The translations under genes and the position numbers were made by a program. Below, piece by piece: positions 54,190 through 61,991 of a stretch of 64,000 nucleotides of DNA. Each line of letters begins with the position of its first letter. Positions within the stretch are counted from its first letter, which is position 1. The notes under the pieces were generated by a model, which saw only the letters and a list, made by a program, of their open reading frames with translations, was not told the origin of the DNA and did not search any database. Source of the stretch: Sphingomonas sp. 3P27F8. GTDB taxonomy: Bacteria > Pseudomonadota > Alphaproteobacteria > Sphingomonadales > Sphingomonadaceae. The DNA is taken from the NCBI RefSeq assembly GCF_005502745.1, contig NZ_SCNL01000011.1:85725-149724 (forward strand). The letters are read 5' to 3'.

Positions 54190-55227
54190 GTGTCATCTGA
54201 ACAGATCAAGATCGGGGCGAGGTCAATCGCGCTCACAAAGGCAGTCAACGGATCTAACTTTCGGATGAAGACCGTGCTCACCCTGGACCCCTTCGACTAT
54301 GTCGATCTGTGGCTCCGAAGGGAGAAGAAGGACGAGGCGCAACACTACTGGAGGCAGGCGAGAAACTTTCATCGCGCAGCGCAGGGGCTAACGATCGAGT
54401 CATCGCCTCTGGTCCTGTACTACTGCTTCATGAACGCCGCGAAGGCGCTTCTCGCCTCCAAGTCGATCGTGTTCAATCCATATCATGGCGTGTCCGGCAA
54501 CAGGATGCGCGGGCCGAACAGTAAGACTGTCCTCAGCAACGAGGGGGTCAAGATCAAGCAGAACGGCATCGTGCCTGCGATGGTCTCCTACTTCGCGGAA
54601 ACGGAGACCGCCCGCGTCCACAGCTTGGAGGACATACTGTACAACGTCGTGTGCGTGCATCGCACCTGCTGTCTGAGCTATTCCAACAAGCCCGAGCGGT
54701 TCATCCCGCTCAGACAGGCGGCCTTCAAGCGGGACGCGGCATCTGGACAGGTCTCGCTCCACGCCGAGATTGGTGATGGCATCAACTGGAAGATCTACAG
54801 GAGGCGCCTGCCGCCGGAAGTCACGGAGGTTGTCGGAGGCCCACCCACCATCGTGTCGACCCGCACCATCCATTGGGCGGCGGCCGGCCGTCCCAGCGAC
54901 GCCGAACTCGCCTCGCTTAGTGGTCTGAATGCTGAGATCCGCCGGATCATCCACTACATTAACGGCGCACACACCTTGTGGTACCTGAAAACGACCGGCG
55001 CGAGCACAATCGATCGGAGCCCGATCACGTTGATGCTGATCGCGATGCACCGACTAAGCGAGATTTGCCGTTACACGCCTTCGCAGCTCAGATCGTATCT
55101 CGACGGACCAAAGAATTGGCTGCTCAGCGAATTTATAGCCATGTCGCCGTCCCAGTTCCTGGACGAGATAGCCTGTGAGATGACGGGGCATCAGATCATG
55201 ATCCCCAACGTCAGGGTACCAAACTGA
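54190..55227 (+). CDS. YaaC-like protein
   Basis: A 345-residue protein resembling the YaaC family of Bacillus. The match is in the N-terminal half: a WRQARNFHRAAQGL segment and SSPLVLYYCFMNAAKALLAS (71-90), followed by HGVSGNRMRGPNSKT. The C-terminal half is helical. YaaC proteins are of unknown biochemical function. It starts with GTG after a GGGGGA ribosome binding site. Its stop lies 10 bp before the GTG of a DNPH1-like gene, so the two form an operon. A role in defence is suggested only by the location between Hachiman and a type I RM system. Confidence 0.7.
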   Translation: MSSEQIKIGARSIALTKAVNGSNFRMKTVLTLDPFDYVDLWLRREKKDEAQHYWRQARNFHRAAQGLTIESSPLVLYYCFMNAAKALLASKSIVFNPYHGVSGNRMRGPNSKTVLSNEGVKIKQNGIVPAMVSYFAETETARVHSLEDILYNVVCVHRTCCLSYSNKPERFIPLRQAAFKRDAASGQVSLHAEIGDGINWKIYRRRLPPEVTEVVGGPPTIVSTRTIHWAAAGRPSDAELASLSGLNAEIRRIIHYINGAHTLWYLKTTGASTIDRSPITLMLIAMHRLSEICRYTPSQLRSYLDGPKNWLLSEFIAMSPSQFLDEIACEMTGHQIMIPNVRVPN

Positions 55228-55237
55228 GGGGTCATTC

Positions 55238-55756
55238 GTGAAGATATACATCGCTTGCGGCCTGACTCACGTTCCACGTGACGTCTTCGCCGAGTATGCC
55301 TCATACCTGCACGCGCTGGCTGCCAGGCTGCGCGATGTTCCGAGCGTGACGAGCGTGCGCTACGCCTTGGTCGACAGCGACCCCCAGCTCGCCTCGAAAT
55401 CGGCGGGTGACCAGGCGGGACTTTGCTACGACTGGGATCGCAGGATGGTCGAAGATGCTGACCTTGTCGTCGCGGACGCGAGCTTCCCGTCCACAGGGCT
55501 CGGCATCGAGCTGCAGATCGCGGAAGCTGCGGGGATCCCAGTCGTCATGCTCATCGGCGACCTCGGCATCAACCGCGTCAGGGAGGTCCACTACCGCAAT
55601 CCGGACGACAGCCAGCACGAACTCCAGATCGGACGAGGCATCGTTTCATTGATGGCGCTCGGCCTGCCGGCGATCCGCAAGACAGTACAGTACACCCGTT
55701 TTGACGAGGCGATCGCCCGAGGTGTGGACGCCGTCGCGATGCAGGTCCAGCAGTGA
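55238..55756 (+). CDS. Nucleoside 2-deoxyribosyltransferase/DNPH1-like enzyme
   Basis: A 172-residue member of the nucleoside deoxyribosyltransferase fold. It begins MKIYIACGL, has YDWDRRMVEDADLVVADASF with candidate substrate aspartates, and FPSTGLGIELQIAEAAG in which E91 matches the catalytic glutamate of mammalian RCL/DNPH1 (SLGVGYELG). Such enzymes cleave the glycosidic bond of deoxynucleosides or deoxynucleotides. It uses a GTG start with GAGGGG upstream and follows the YaaC-like gene by 10 bp. Possible roles are nucleotide depletion, salvage or making a signal; none is proved. Confidence 0.75.
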   Translation: MKIYIACGLTHVPRDVFAEYASYLHALAARLRDVPSVTSVRYALVDSDPQLASKSAGDQAGLCYDWDRRMVEDADLVVADASFPSTGLGIELQIAEAAGIPVVMLIGDLGINRVREVHYRNPDDSQHELQIGRGIVSLMALGLPAIRKTVQYTRFDEAIARGVDAVAMQVQQ

Positions 55757-56366
55757 TCTCACTGTTCGCCCCTCAGTCGATCGCGAGCGCGCTAGATAGC
55801 GTAGAATGCATTGGCAGATCACGCGTAAGCTTAAAGTCGCTTCCGGGATCGCAAATGCGCTCCTGAAGCTCCGAGTTTGGGGCGCGTTGCTGCCAATCCG
55901 TCGATGATGTTCAATCGTGATGCAGGGGCTATAAGCAGCTATGCCACCAGACGCTTTCACGCCTTTAACCGGTGACGCGCACCTATCTTTGCGGATAGGC
56001 GACACTTTCATTGTCGAAGGAACCGTTACTGCCCGAGGTTTCGTGGGAATTGGCGTGATCGTTGCAGCCGCCTTGCTCGGCTCCGCTGCAATCGTGATAG
56101 CAGCGAGGTCTCGGCCCCGGCAGCTTTCCGGATCATTGGTGCCACGCCTCGATGGCTGAATCTGGGGCGCAAAGCAGGGCGGCAACTTCTTGTCATTCAG
56201 GCAGTATTGCTGCATCTCTATCTGACCCCGCTGGTGCCGACCTCGGCACGGCTACCAGAACGTCACACTGATCTGGCACGAGCCCGCCCATAGGGCGTTG
56301 TCTTCTGCAGGTGCTCTAGCGATTTTTCGAAGGAACCCTATGGTCTGCCTCACAAGGTGGGGCTCC
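55757..56366. other. Intergenic region before hsdR, 610 bp
   Basis: This stretch holds one possible small membrane-protein gene (55941-56159, listed separately) and a 33-codon ATG frame (55806-55907) with no support. The last 60 bases before hsdR contain the ribosome binding site AAGGTGGGG and presumably the promoter. No repeat or tRNA end is seen. Confidence 0.4.
55941..56159 (+). CDS. Possible small single-pass membrane protein
   Basis: A 72-codon frame starting with ATG. Residues 33-55 (GFVGIGVIVAAALLGSAAIVIAA written in part) form one strong hydrophobic helix followed by a basic RSRPRQ, a positive-inside layout. Upstream there is only a weak ribosome binding site (GCAGGGG, 10 bases away). 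It is not similar to anything I recognise, and it could be chance in a GC-rich stretch. If real it may belong to the accessory region. Confidence 0.3.
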   Translation: MPPDAFTPLTGDAHLSLRIGDTFIVEGTVTARGFVGIGVIVAAALLGSAAIVIAARSRPRQLSGSLVPRLDG

Positions 56367-58826
56367 ATGTTAGACAAACACGCGCTCAGCGAACGCGATA
56401 TTTGCACGAAGTTCATCTCGCCGGCTGTGAAACAGGCAGGCTGGGACGAAATGACTCAGATTCGGGAAGAGGTGAGTTTCACCAAAGGCCGCATCATCGT
56501 CCGCGGTAAATTGGTCTCTCGTGGCGAATGCAAGCGGGCCGACTATGTCCTCTATTATAAACCCAACATCCCGCTCGCAATCATCGAGGCGAAGGACAAT
56601 GCGCAGCCGGTAGGCGCCGGCATCCAGCAAGCCCTGGAATACGCCGAGACCCTCGACATCCCGTTCGTATTCGCATCGAACGGAGATGGATTCGTTTTTC
56701 ACGACCGGACGGGCACGGGCGACACCCGCGAAACTACGCTTGCTCTGGATGAATTCCCGTCGCCAAATGAGCTGTGGCGACGCTACGCGGAGTGGAAGGG
56801 ATTAACGCCAGCGGGCGAGGAAATCGCCCTCGAAGATTATTATGATGACGGCAGCGGGAAACAGCCGCGCTACTATCAGGTCAACGCCATAAACGCCGCG
56901 ATCGAAGCGATCGCGAAGGGGCAGAACCGAGTTCTGCTCGTTATGGCGACCGGAACCGGCAAAACCTACACAGCGTTCCAGATCATATGGCGCCTCTGGA
57001 AGGGCGGGCACAAGAAGCGCGTGCTTTTCCTCGCGGACCGCAATGTTCTGGTCGACCAGACCATGGTCAATGACTTCCGGCCCTTCGGCCCCGCCATGGC
57101 CAAGCTGTCAGCCAACTCCAAGACGATCGAGCGCGACGACGGCAGCAAGATCGAGCTGACGCTTGCCATGGACAAGAAGCGCCGGGTCGATACGGCCTAT
57201 GAAATTTACCTCAGTCTCTACCAGTCGATCACAGGGCCTGAGGAACGGCAGAAGCTGTTCAAGGAATTCTCGCCCGGCTTCTTCGATCTGATCGTGATCG
57301 ACGAATGCCATCGCGGCAGCGCGGCCGAGGACAGCGCATGGCGCGAGATCCTAGAGCACTTTTCCGACGCGACGCAGATCGGCCTTACCGCAACGCCCAA
57401 GGAAACCCAGTACGCGTCCAACATCCACTACTTCGGCAAGCCAGTTTACAGCTACACGCTCAAGCAAGGCATTCGGGACGGCTTCCTCGCGCCCTACAAG
57501 GTTATCAAGGTTCACGTTGACCGCGACATCGAAGGCTATCGACCGCAGGCGGGTCAACTCGATCGCGAAGGTAACGAAGTCGAGGACCGTATCTACAACG
57601 CGCGTGATTTCGACCGGACCTTGGTGCTGGATGACCGGACCAAGCTCATCGCTCGCAAGGTCACGGAGTTCCTGAAGGAAAGCGGTGACCCGTATCAGAA
57701 GACGATCGTCTTCTGCGTCGATCAGGAACACGCCGCCCGCATGCGGCAAGCCTTGGTCAACGAGAACTCCGATCTGGTCGCGGAAAACTCCCGCTACGTC
57801 ATGCGGATCACCGGAAACGATCCGGAAGGACAAGCGCAGCTCGGCAATTTCATTGATCCCGAAAGCCGCTATCCGGTGCTGGTCACCACTTCGCGCTTGC
57901 TCTCCACCGGCGTGGATGCGCAGACCTGCCGGCTGATCGTGCTGGACCGGGAAGTTGGCTCGATGACCGAGTTCAAGCAGATCGTCGGGCGGGGGACCCG
58001 CGTTCATGAGGATACCCGCAAGTTCTTCTTCACGCTCATGGATTTTCGCGGCGCGACCAACCACTTCGCCGACCCTGATTTCGATGGCGAGCCGGTGCAA
58101 ATCTACGAGCCCAGCGACGATGATTCCGTCTTCCCGCCCGATGACGAAGACACGACGAGCGATCCCAGCGGCGATGACGAAGAGGAATCACGCGAAGACG
58201 AGACCATCATCGACGGCGGCGATCGGCCGGACATTACCATCAATGATGGCGGAATCAGGCGCGGGAAGATCTACGTCGACGGAATTGGTGCCAAGATCAT
58301 AGCCGAGCGCGTGGAATACCTCGACGAGAGCGGCAAGCTCGTCACCGAAAGCCTTCGCGATTTCACGAAGCGGGCACTGCGCAAGCACTTCGCAAGCCTC
58401 GACGAATTCTTGAACCGTTGGAACCACGCTGACCGCAAGCAGGTCCTGGTCGATGAGCTAGCCGCCGAAGGCCTTGCCCTCGATGTGATCGCCGATGAAC
58501 TCGGCAAGGATCTCGATCCCTTCGATTTGATCTGCCACGTCGCATTCGACCGCAAGCCGCTCACCCGCCGCGAGCGCGCTACCAACGTCCAGAAGCGAGA
58601 CGTTTTCTCCAAGTACGGCGAGCAGGCCCGTGCCGTGCTGCGCGCCCTGCTCGACAAGTATGCCGACGAAGGCATGCTGAATCTTGACGACACCAACGTG
58701 CTTCGTATCCCGCCGCTGAACACGCTGGGCACCCCGGTCGAGCTGATCAAGGCATTCGGCGGCAGGGCCGGGTTTGAAGAAGCCGTCCACGCCCTGCAAG
58801 ACGAGCTCTATCAGGAAGTCGCTTGA
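56367..58826 (+). CDS. hsdR: Type I restriction enzyme R subunit
   Basis: An 819-residue motor/nuclease subunit. The N-terminal PD-(D/E)xK nuclease shows D59 (RADYVLYYK) and E74-A-K76 (LAIIEAKDN). The helicase part carries MATGTGKT (Walker A, about 193-200), IDECHRGSA (Walker B, 311-319) and LTATPKE, with SRLLSTGVDAQTCR and QIVGRGTR in the second RecA domain. An acidic linker (DDEEESREDE) precedes the C-terminal domain that docks on HsdM. With HsdM and HsdS it cleaves unmethylated foreign DNA far from the site. The start is set by the GGTGGGG site 4 bases upstream. Confidence 0.94.
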   Translation: MLDKHALSERDICTKFISPAVKQAGWDEMTQIREEVSFTKGRIIVRGKLVSRGECKRADYVLYYKPNIPLAIIEAKDNAQPVGAGIQQALEYAETLDIPFVFASNGDGFVFHDRTGTGDTRETTLALDEFPSPNELWRRYAEWKGLTPAGEEIALEDYYDDGSGKQPRYYQVNAINAAIEAIAKGQNRVLLVMATGTGKTYTAFQIIWRLWKGGHKKRVLFLADRNVLVDQTMVNDFRPFGPAMAKLSANSKTIERDDGSKIELTLAMDKKRRVDTAYEIYLSLYQSITGPEERQKLFKEFSPGFFDLIVIDECHRGSAAEDSAWREILEHFSDATQIGLTATPKETQYASNIHYFGKPVYSYTLKQGIRDGFLAPYKVIKVHVDRDIEGYRPQAGQLDREGNEVEDRIYNARDFDRTLVLDDRTKLIARKVTEFLKESGDPYQKTIVFCVDQEHAARMRQALVNENSDLVAENSRYVMRITGNDPEGQAQLGNFIDPESRYPVLVTTSRLLSTGVDAQTCRLIVLDREVGSMTEFKQIVGRGTRVHEDTRKFFFTLMDFRGATNHFADPDFDGEPVQIYEPSDDDSVFPPDDEDTTSDPSGDDEEESREDETIIDGGDRPDITINDGGIRRGKIYVDGIGAKIIAERVEYLDESGKLVTESLRDFTKRALRKHFASLDEFLNRWNHADRKQVLVDELAAEGLALDVIADELGKDLDPFDLICHVAFDRKPLTRRERATNVQKRDVFSKYGEQARAVLRALLDKYADEGMLNLDDTNVLRIPPLNTLGTPVELIKAFGGRAGFEEAVHALQDELYQEVA

Positions 58827-58830
58827 ACTT

Positions 58831-60288
58831 ATGTCAGTCCGTACCCTCGTCAAATCCATTCAGGACATCATGCGCAAGGACAGCGGCGTCGATGGTGACG
58901 CGCAGCGCATTAGCCAGCTGTGCTGGTTGTTTTTCCTGAAGATCATCGACGATCAGGATCAGGAATTGGAGCTGATGCGCGACGGCTATCAGTCGCCCGT
59001 TCCACCGCAATTCCAGTGGCGCAGCTGGGCTGCCGATCCCGAAGGCCTGACCGGCGAGGCGCTGCTCGCCTTTGTCAACGAAGAGCTGTTCCCGGCGATG
59101 AAGGGCCTCAAGCCCACCGGCCAGCCGGGTGATCGCCGCCGCGTGGTGCGCGACGTGTTCGAGGACGCTTACAACTACATGAAATCCGGCCAGCTCCTCC
59201 GGCAGGTGGTCAACAAGATCAACGATATCGATTTCAACAACCTCACCGAGCGCCAGCACTTCGGCGACGTTTACGAGCAGTTGCTCAACGACCTGCAATC
59301 GGCTGGAAACGCCGGCGAATACTACACCCCCCGTGCGGTCACGGCCTTCATGGTGGACCGCATCGATCCCAAGCCGGGCGAGATCATCTTCGATCCCTCC
59401 TGCGGCACTGGCGGGTTCCTCACTTGCGCGATGAAGCACATGCGCGAACGCTATGTGAAGCGGCCGGAGGACGAGGCGCTGATGCAGGCGTCCTTCCGCG
59501 CGGTGGAAAAGAAGCCGCTGCCGCACATGCTCTGCGTCACCAACATGCTGCTGCACGGAGTGGAAGATCCCAGCTTTGTGCGGCACGACAACACGCTGGC
59601 CCGGCCCTACATCAGTTGGGCGCAGAAAGACCGCGTCGATGTGATCCTCACGAACCCGCCTTTTGGCGGCAAGGAAGAGGACGGCATCGAGAGCAACTTC
59701 CCGCAGCATTTCCGCACGCGCGAGACGGCGGATCTGTTTCTGGCGCTGTTCATCCGGCTGCTACGCAAGGGCGGGGTGGCGGCCATCGTCTTGCCGGACG
59801 GGAGCCTGTTCGGCGAAGGCGTGAAGACCCGGCTGAAGGAGGCGCTGCTCGAAGAGTGCAACCTCCACACCATCGTTCGCCTGCCCAATTCCGTGTTCAA
59901 GCCCTACGCCTCCATCGGCACCAACCTGCTGTTCTTCGAAAAGGCCGAGCCGACCCAGGACATCTGGTTCTACGAGCACCAGGTTCCGCAAGGGCAGAAA
60001 GCCTATTCGATGACCAAGCCGATCCGTGTGGAGCATTTTGCCCCCTGCGTCGAATGGTGGGGCGGTGCGGAGCGAAAGGGCCGTGAGGAAGGCCCGCAGG
60101 CATGGAATGTCAGCATCGATGAGGTGAAGGCGCGCGGCTACAACCTCGATTTCAAGAACCCGCATAGCGAAGAGACCGACCACGGCGATCCGGCGGAACT
60201 GCTGGCGGCGCTGGACATGGCCGAGACGAAAACGGCGGACCTGCGCGACCAGTTGAAAGCCATTCTGGCCGAGGCGCTGGCCCGATGA
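58831..60288 (+). CDS. hsdM: Type I restriction-modification DNA methyltransferase subunit
   Basis: A 485-residue N6-adenine methyltransferase. The N-terminal HsdM_N domain (about 1-140) is followed by the SAM-binding DPSCGTGGFLTCA (188-200) and catalytic NPPF (275-278, TNPPFGGKEEDG). It methylates the recognition site chosen by HsdS and is part of the restriction complex. It starts 4 bp after hsdR and its stop overlaps the hsdS ATG by 4 bp (ATGA). Confidence 0.95.
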   Translation: MSVRTLVKSIQDIMRKDSGVDGDAQRISQLCWLFFLKIIDDQDQELELMRDGYQSPVPPQFQWRSWAADPEGLTGEALLAFVNEELFPAMKGLKPTGQPGDRRRVVRDVFEDAYNYMKSGQLLRQVVNKINDIDFNNLTERQHFGDVYEQLLNDLQSAGNAGEYYTPRAVTAFMVDRIDPKPGEIIFDPSCGTGGFLTCAMKHMRERYVKRPEDEALMQASFRAVEKKPLPHMLCVTNMLLHGVEDPSFVRHDNTLARPYISWAQKDRVDVILTNPPFGGKEEDGIESNFPQHFRTRETADLFLALFIRLLRKGGVAAIVLPDGSLFGEGVKTRLKEALLEECNLHTIVRLPNSVFKPYASIGTNLLFFEKAEPTQDIWFYEHQVPQGQKAYSMTKPIRVEHFAPCVEWWGGAERKGREEGPQAWNVSIDEVKARGYNLDFKNPHSEETDHGDPAELLAALDMAETKTADLRDQLKAILAEALAR

Positions 60289-61976
60289 ACGCTGCCCTAT
60301 TGCTGGACCACTATCCGCGCATTGCCGACGCGCCCGATGCCATCGCCAGATTGCGGAGTTTCGTGCTGGACTTGGCTGTGCGCGGCAAGCTGGTGGAGCA
60401 GGATGCGGGCAATGAACCGGCATCTGAACTATTGAAGCGAATTGCGGCTGAAAAGGCGCGGCTTGCTAAGGCGGGCAAGAACAGGAAGCCGAAGGCCGTT
60501 CCCGGTCTGGCCAATTTTCCTTATTCCTTACCCGACAGTTGGGCGTGGTCACAGATAGCCGAAATCGGAATCATCAATCCCCGCGTTGATGCTGATGACG
60601 ACATGCTGGCGTCCTTCGTGCCGATGACGTTGATCGCGGCAGAATATGGCATCCCAAATGGGCATGAACCCAGATCGTGGATCCAAATCAAAAAGGGTTA
60701 CACGCATTTTGCTGAGGGTGATGTCGGGCTGGCAAAAATTACGCCGTGCTTTGAAAATGGGAAATCGACGGTTTTCCAAAACCTGACCGGTGGCATGGGA
60801 AGCGGCACGACCGAGCTACACGTCGTCCGACCCCTCTTTGTTGATCCTGCCTATGTTCTGGTTTTCTGGAAGTGTCCGTTTTTTATTGAGAACGGCATTC
60901 CAAGGATGATAGGCACCGCCGGGCAAAAGCGCGTGCCGACCGAATATTTTGCCTACAGCCCGTTCCCGCTGCCGCCGCTGGCTGAGCAGAACCGCATCGT
61001 CGCCAAGGTCGATGAGTTGATGGCTCTGTGCGATCAGCTCGAGGCGGCGCGGGCGGAGCGCGAGGCGGCGCGTGACAAATTCACGCTGTCGACCTTGGCC
61101 AAACTCAACACCCCCGATTCCGAAACCCTCAGCGACGACGCCCGCTTCGCGCTGGCCAACCTCGCCCCGCTCACCACCCGCGCCGACCAGATCAAGCAAC
61201 TGCGCCAAACCATCCTCAACCTCGCCGTGCGTGGCAAACTCGTCGAGCAGGATGCGTCGGATGAACCGGCGAAGGACTTGGTTCGACGTATTCAGCGTCA
61301 GATTCAAGACGTTACCCAAAGTCTGGGGCTGAAGGCGCCCAAGTTACCCGTAATTTCGGACGAACAAGCACCATTCGAATTGCCTGCCGGATGGTGTTGG
61401 GCACGGTTTCCTGACCTAGGCGCATTCGGGCGTGGTCGATCCAAGCATCGACCGCGCAACGACCCCGCGCTTTATGCTGATGGCGAGCATCGCATGATCC
61501 AGACTGGCGATGTCGCGCGCTCGAAAGGACTGATCCAAACGCAAACGGCAAAATATAACCACGCTGGGTTAGCCCAGAGCCGCCTTTGGCCGAAGGGAAC
61601 CCTATGCATAACCATTGCGGCCAATATCGCGGACAGCGGCACTCTCGATTTCGCAGCATGCTTCCCCGACAGCGTTGTCGGATTTGTCCCCGCTCCATGT
61701 TTTGAGAATGCACGATATTTCGAGTATTTCATGCGCACCGCCAAAGCCGACTTGCTGGCATTTGCCCCGGCTACTGCGCAAAAAAATATCAATCTCGATA
61801 TTCTGATGCAGGTGATGATCCCGTTGCCGCCACTCGCCGAACAGCACCGCATCGTCGCCAAGGTCGATGAGCTGATGGCGCTATGCAACCAGCTCGAAGC
61901 CAGCCTCTCCGATGGCGAACAAGCCCGCGCCCGCCTGCTCGAATCCGTCCTGCATCACGCCCTCGAACCTGCCTGA
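60285..61976 (+). CDS. hsdS: Type I restriction-modification specificity subunit
   Basis: A 563-residue HsdS with two target-recognition domains (about 75-225 and 350-510) and two conserved coiled spacers. The spacer repeats are plain: LDLAVRGKLVEQDA at 28 and LNLAVRGKLVEQDA at about 311, and PLPPLAEQNRIVAKVDELMA at 228 matched by PLPPLAEQHRIVAKVDELMA at about 513. Each TRD binds one half of a bipartite target. The two TRDs differ, so the site should be asymmetric; the site cannot be read from sequence. Confidence 0.93.
   Translation: MNAALLLDHYPRIADAPDAIARLRSFVLDLAVRGKLVEQDAGNEPASELLKRIAAEKARLAKAGKNRKPKAVPGLANFPYSLPDSWAWSQIAEIGIINPRVDADDDMLASFVPMTLIAAEYGIPNGHEPRSWIQIKKGYTHFAEGDVGLAKITPCFENGKSTVFQNLTGGMGSGTTELHVVRPLFVDPAYVLVFWKCPFFIENGIPRMIGTAGQKRVPTEYFAYSPFPLPPLAEQNRIVAKVDELMALCDQLEAARAEREAARDKFTLSTLAKLNTPDSETLSDDARFALANLAPLTTRADQIKQLRQTILNLAVRGKLVEQDASDEPAKDLVRRIQRQIQDVTQSLGLKAPKLPVISDEQAPFELPAGWCWARFPDLGAFGRGRSKHRPRNDPALYADGEHRMIQTGDVARSKGLIQTQTAKYNHAGLAQSRLWPKGTLCITIAANIADSGTLDFAACFPDSVVGFVPAPCFENARYFEYFMRTAKADLLAFAPATAQKNINLDILMQVMIPLPPLAEQHRIVAKVDELMALCNQLEASLSDGEQARARLLESVLHHALEPA
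60364..61901 (+). repeat. Paired internal direct repeats of hsdS
   Basis: Two DNA segments are repeated in register: 60364-60421 with 61213-61270, and 60966-61046 with 61821-61901. They encode the conserved HsdS spacers on either side of the TRDs and are known substrates for TRD exchange by recombination. Confidence 0.75.
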
Positions 61977-61991
61977 TCGGATCACGCCCGC

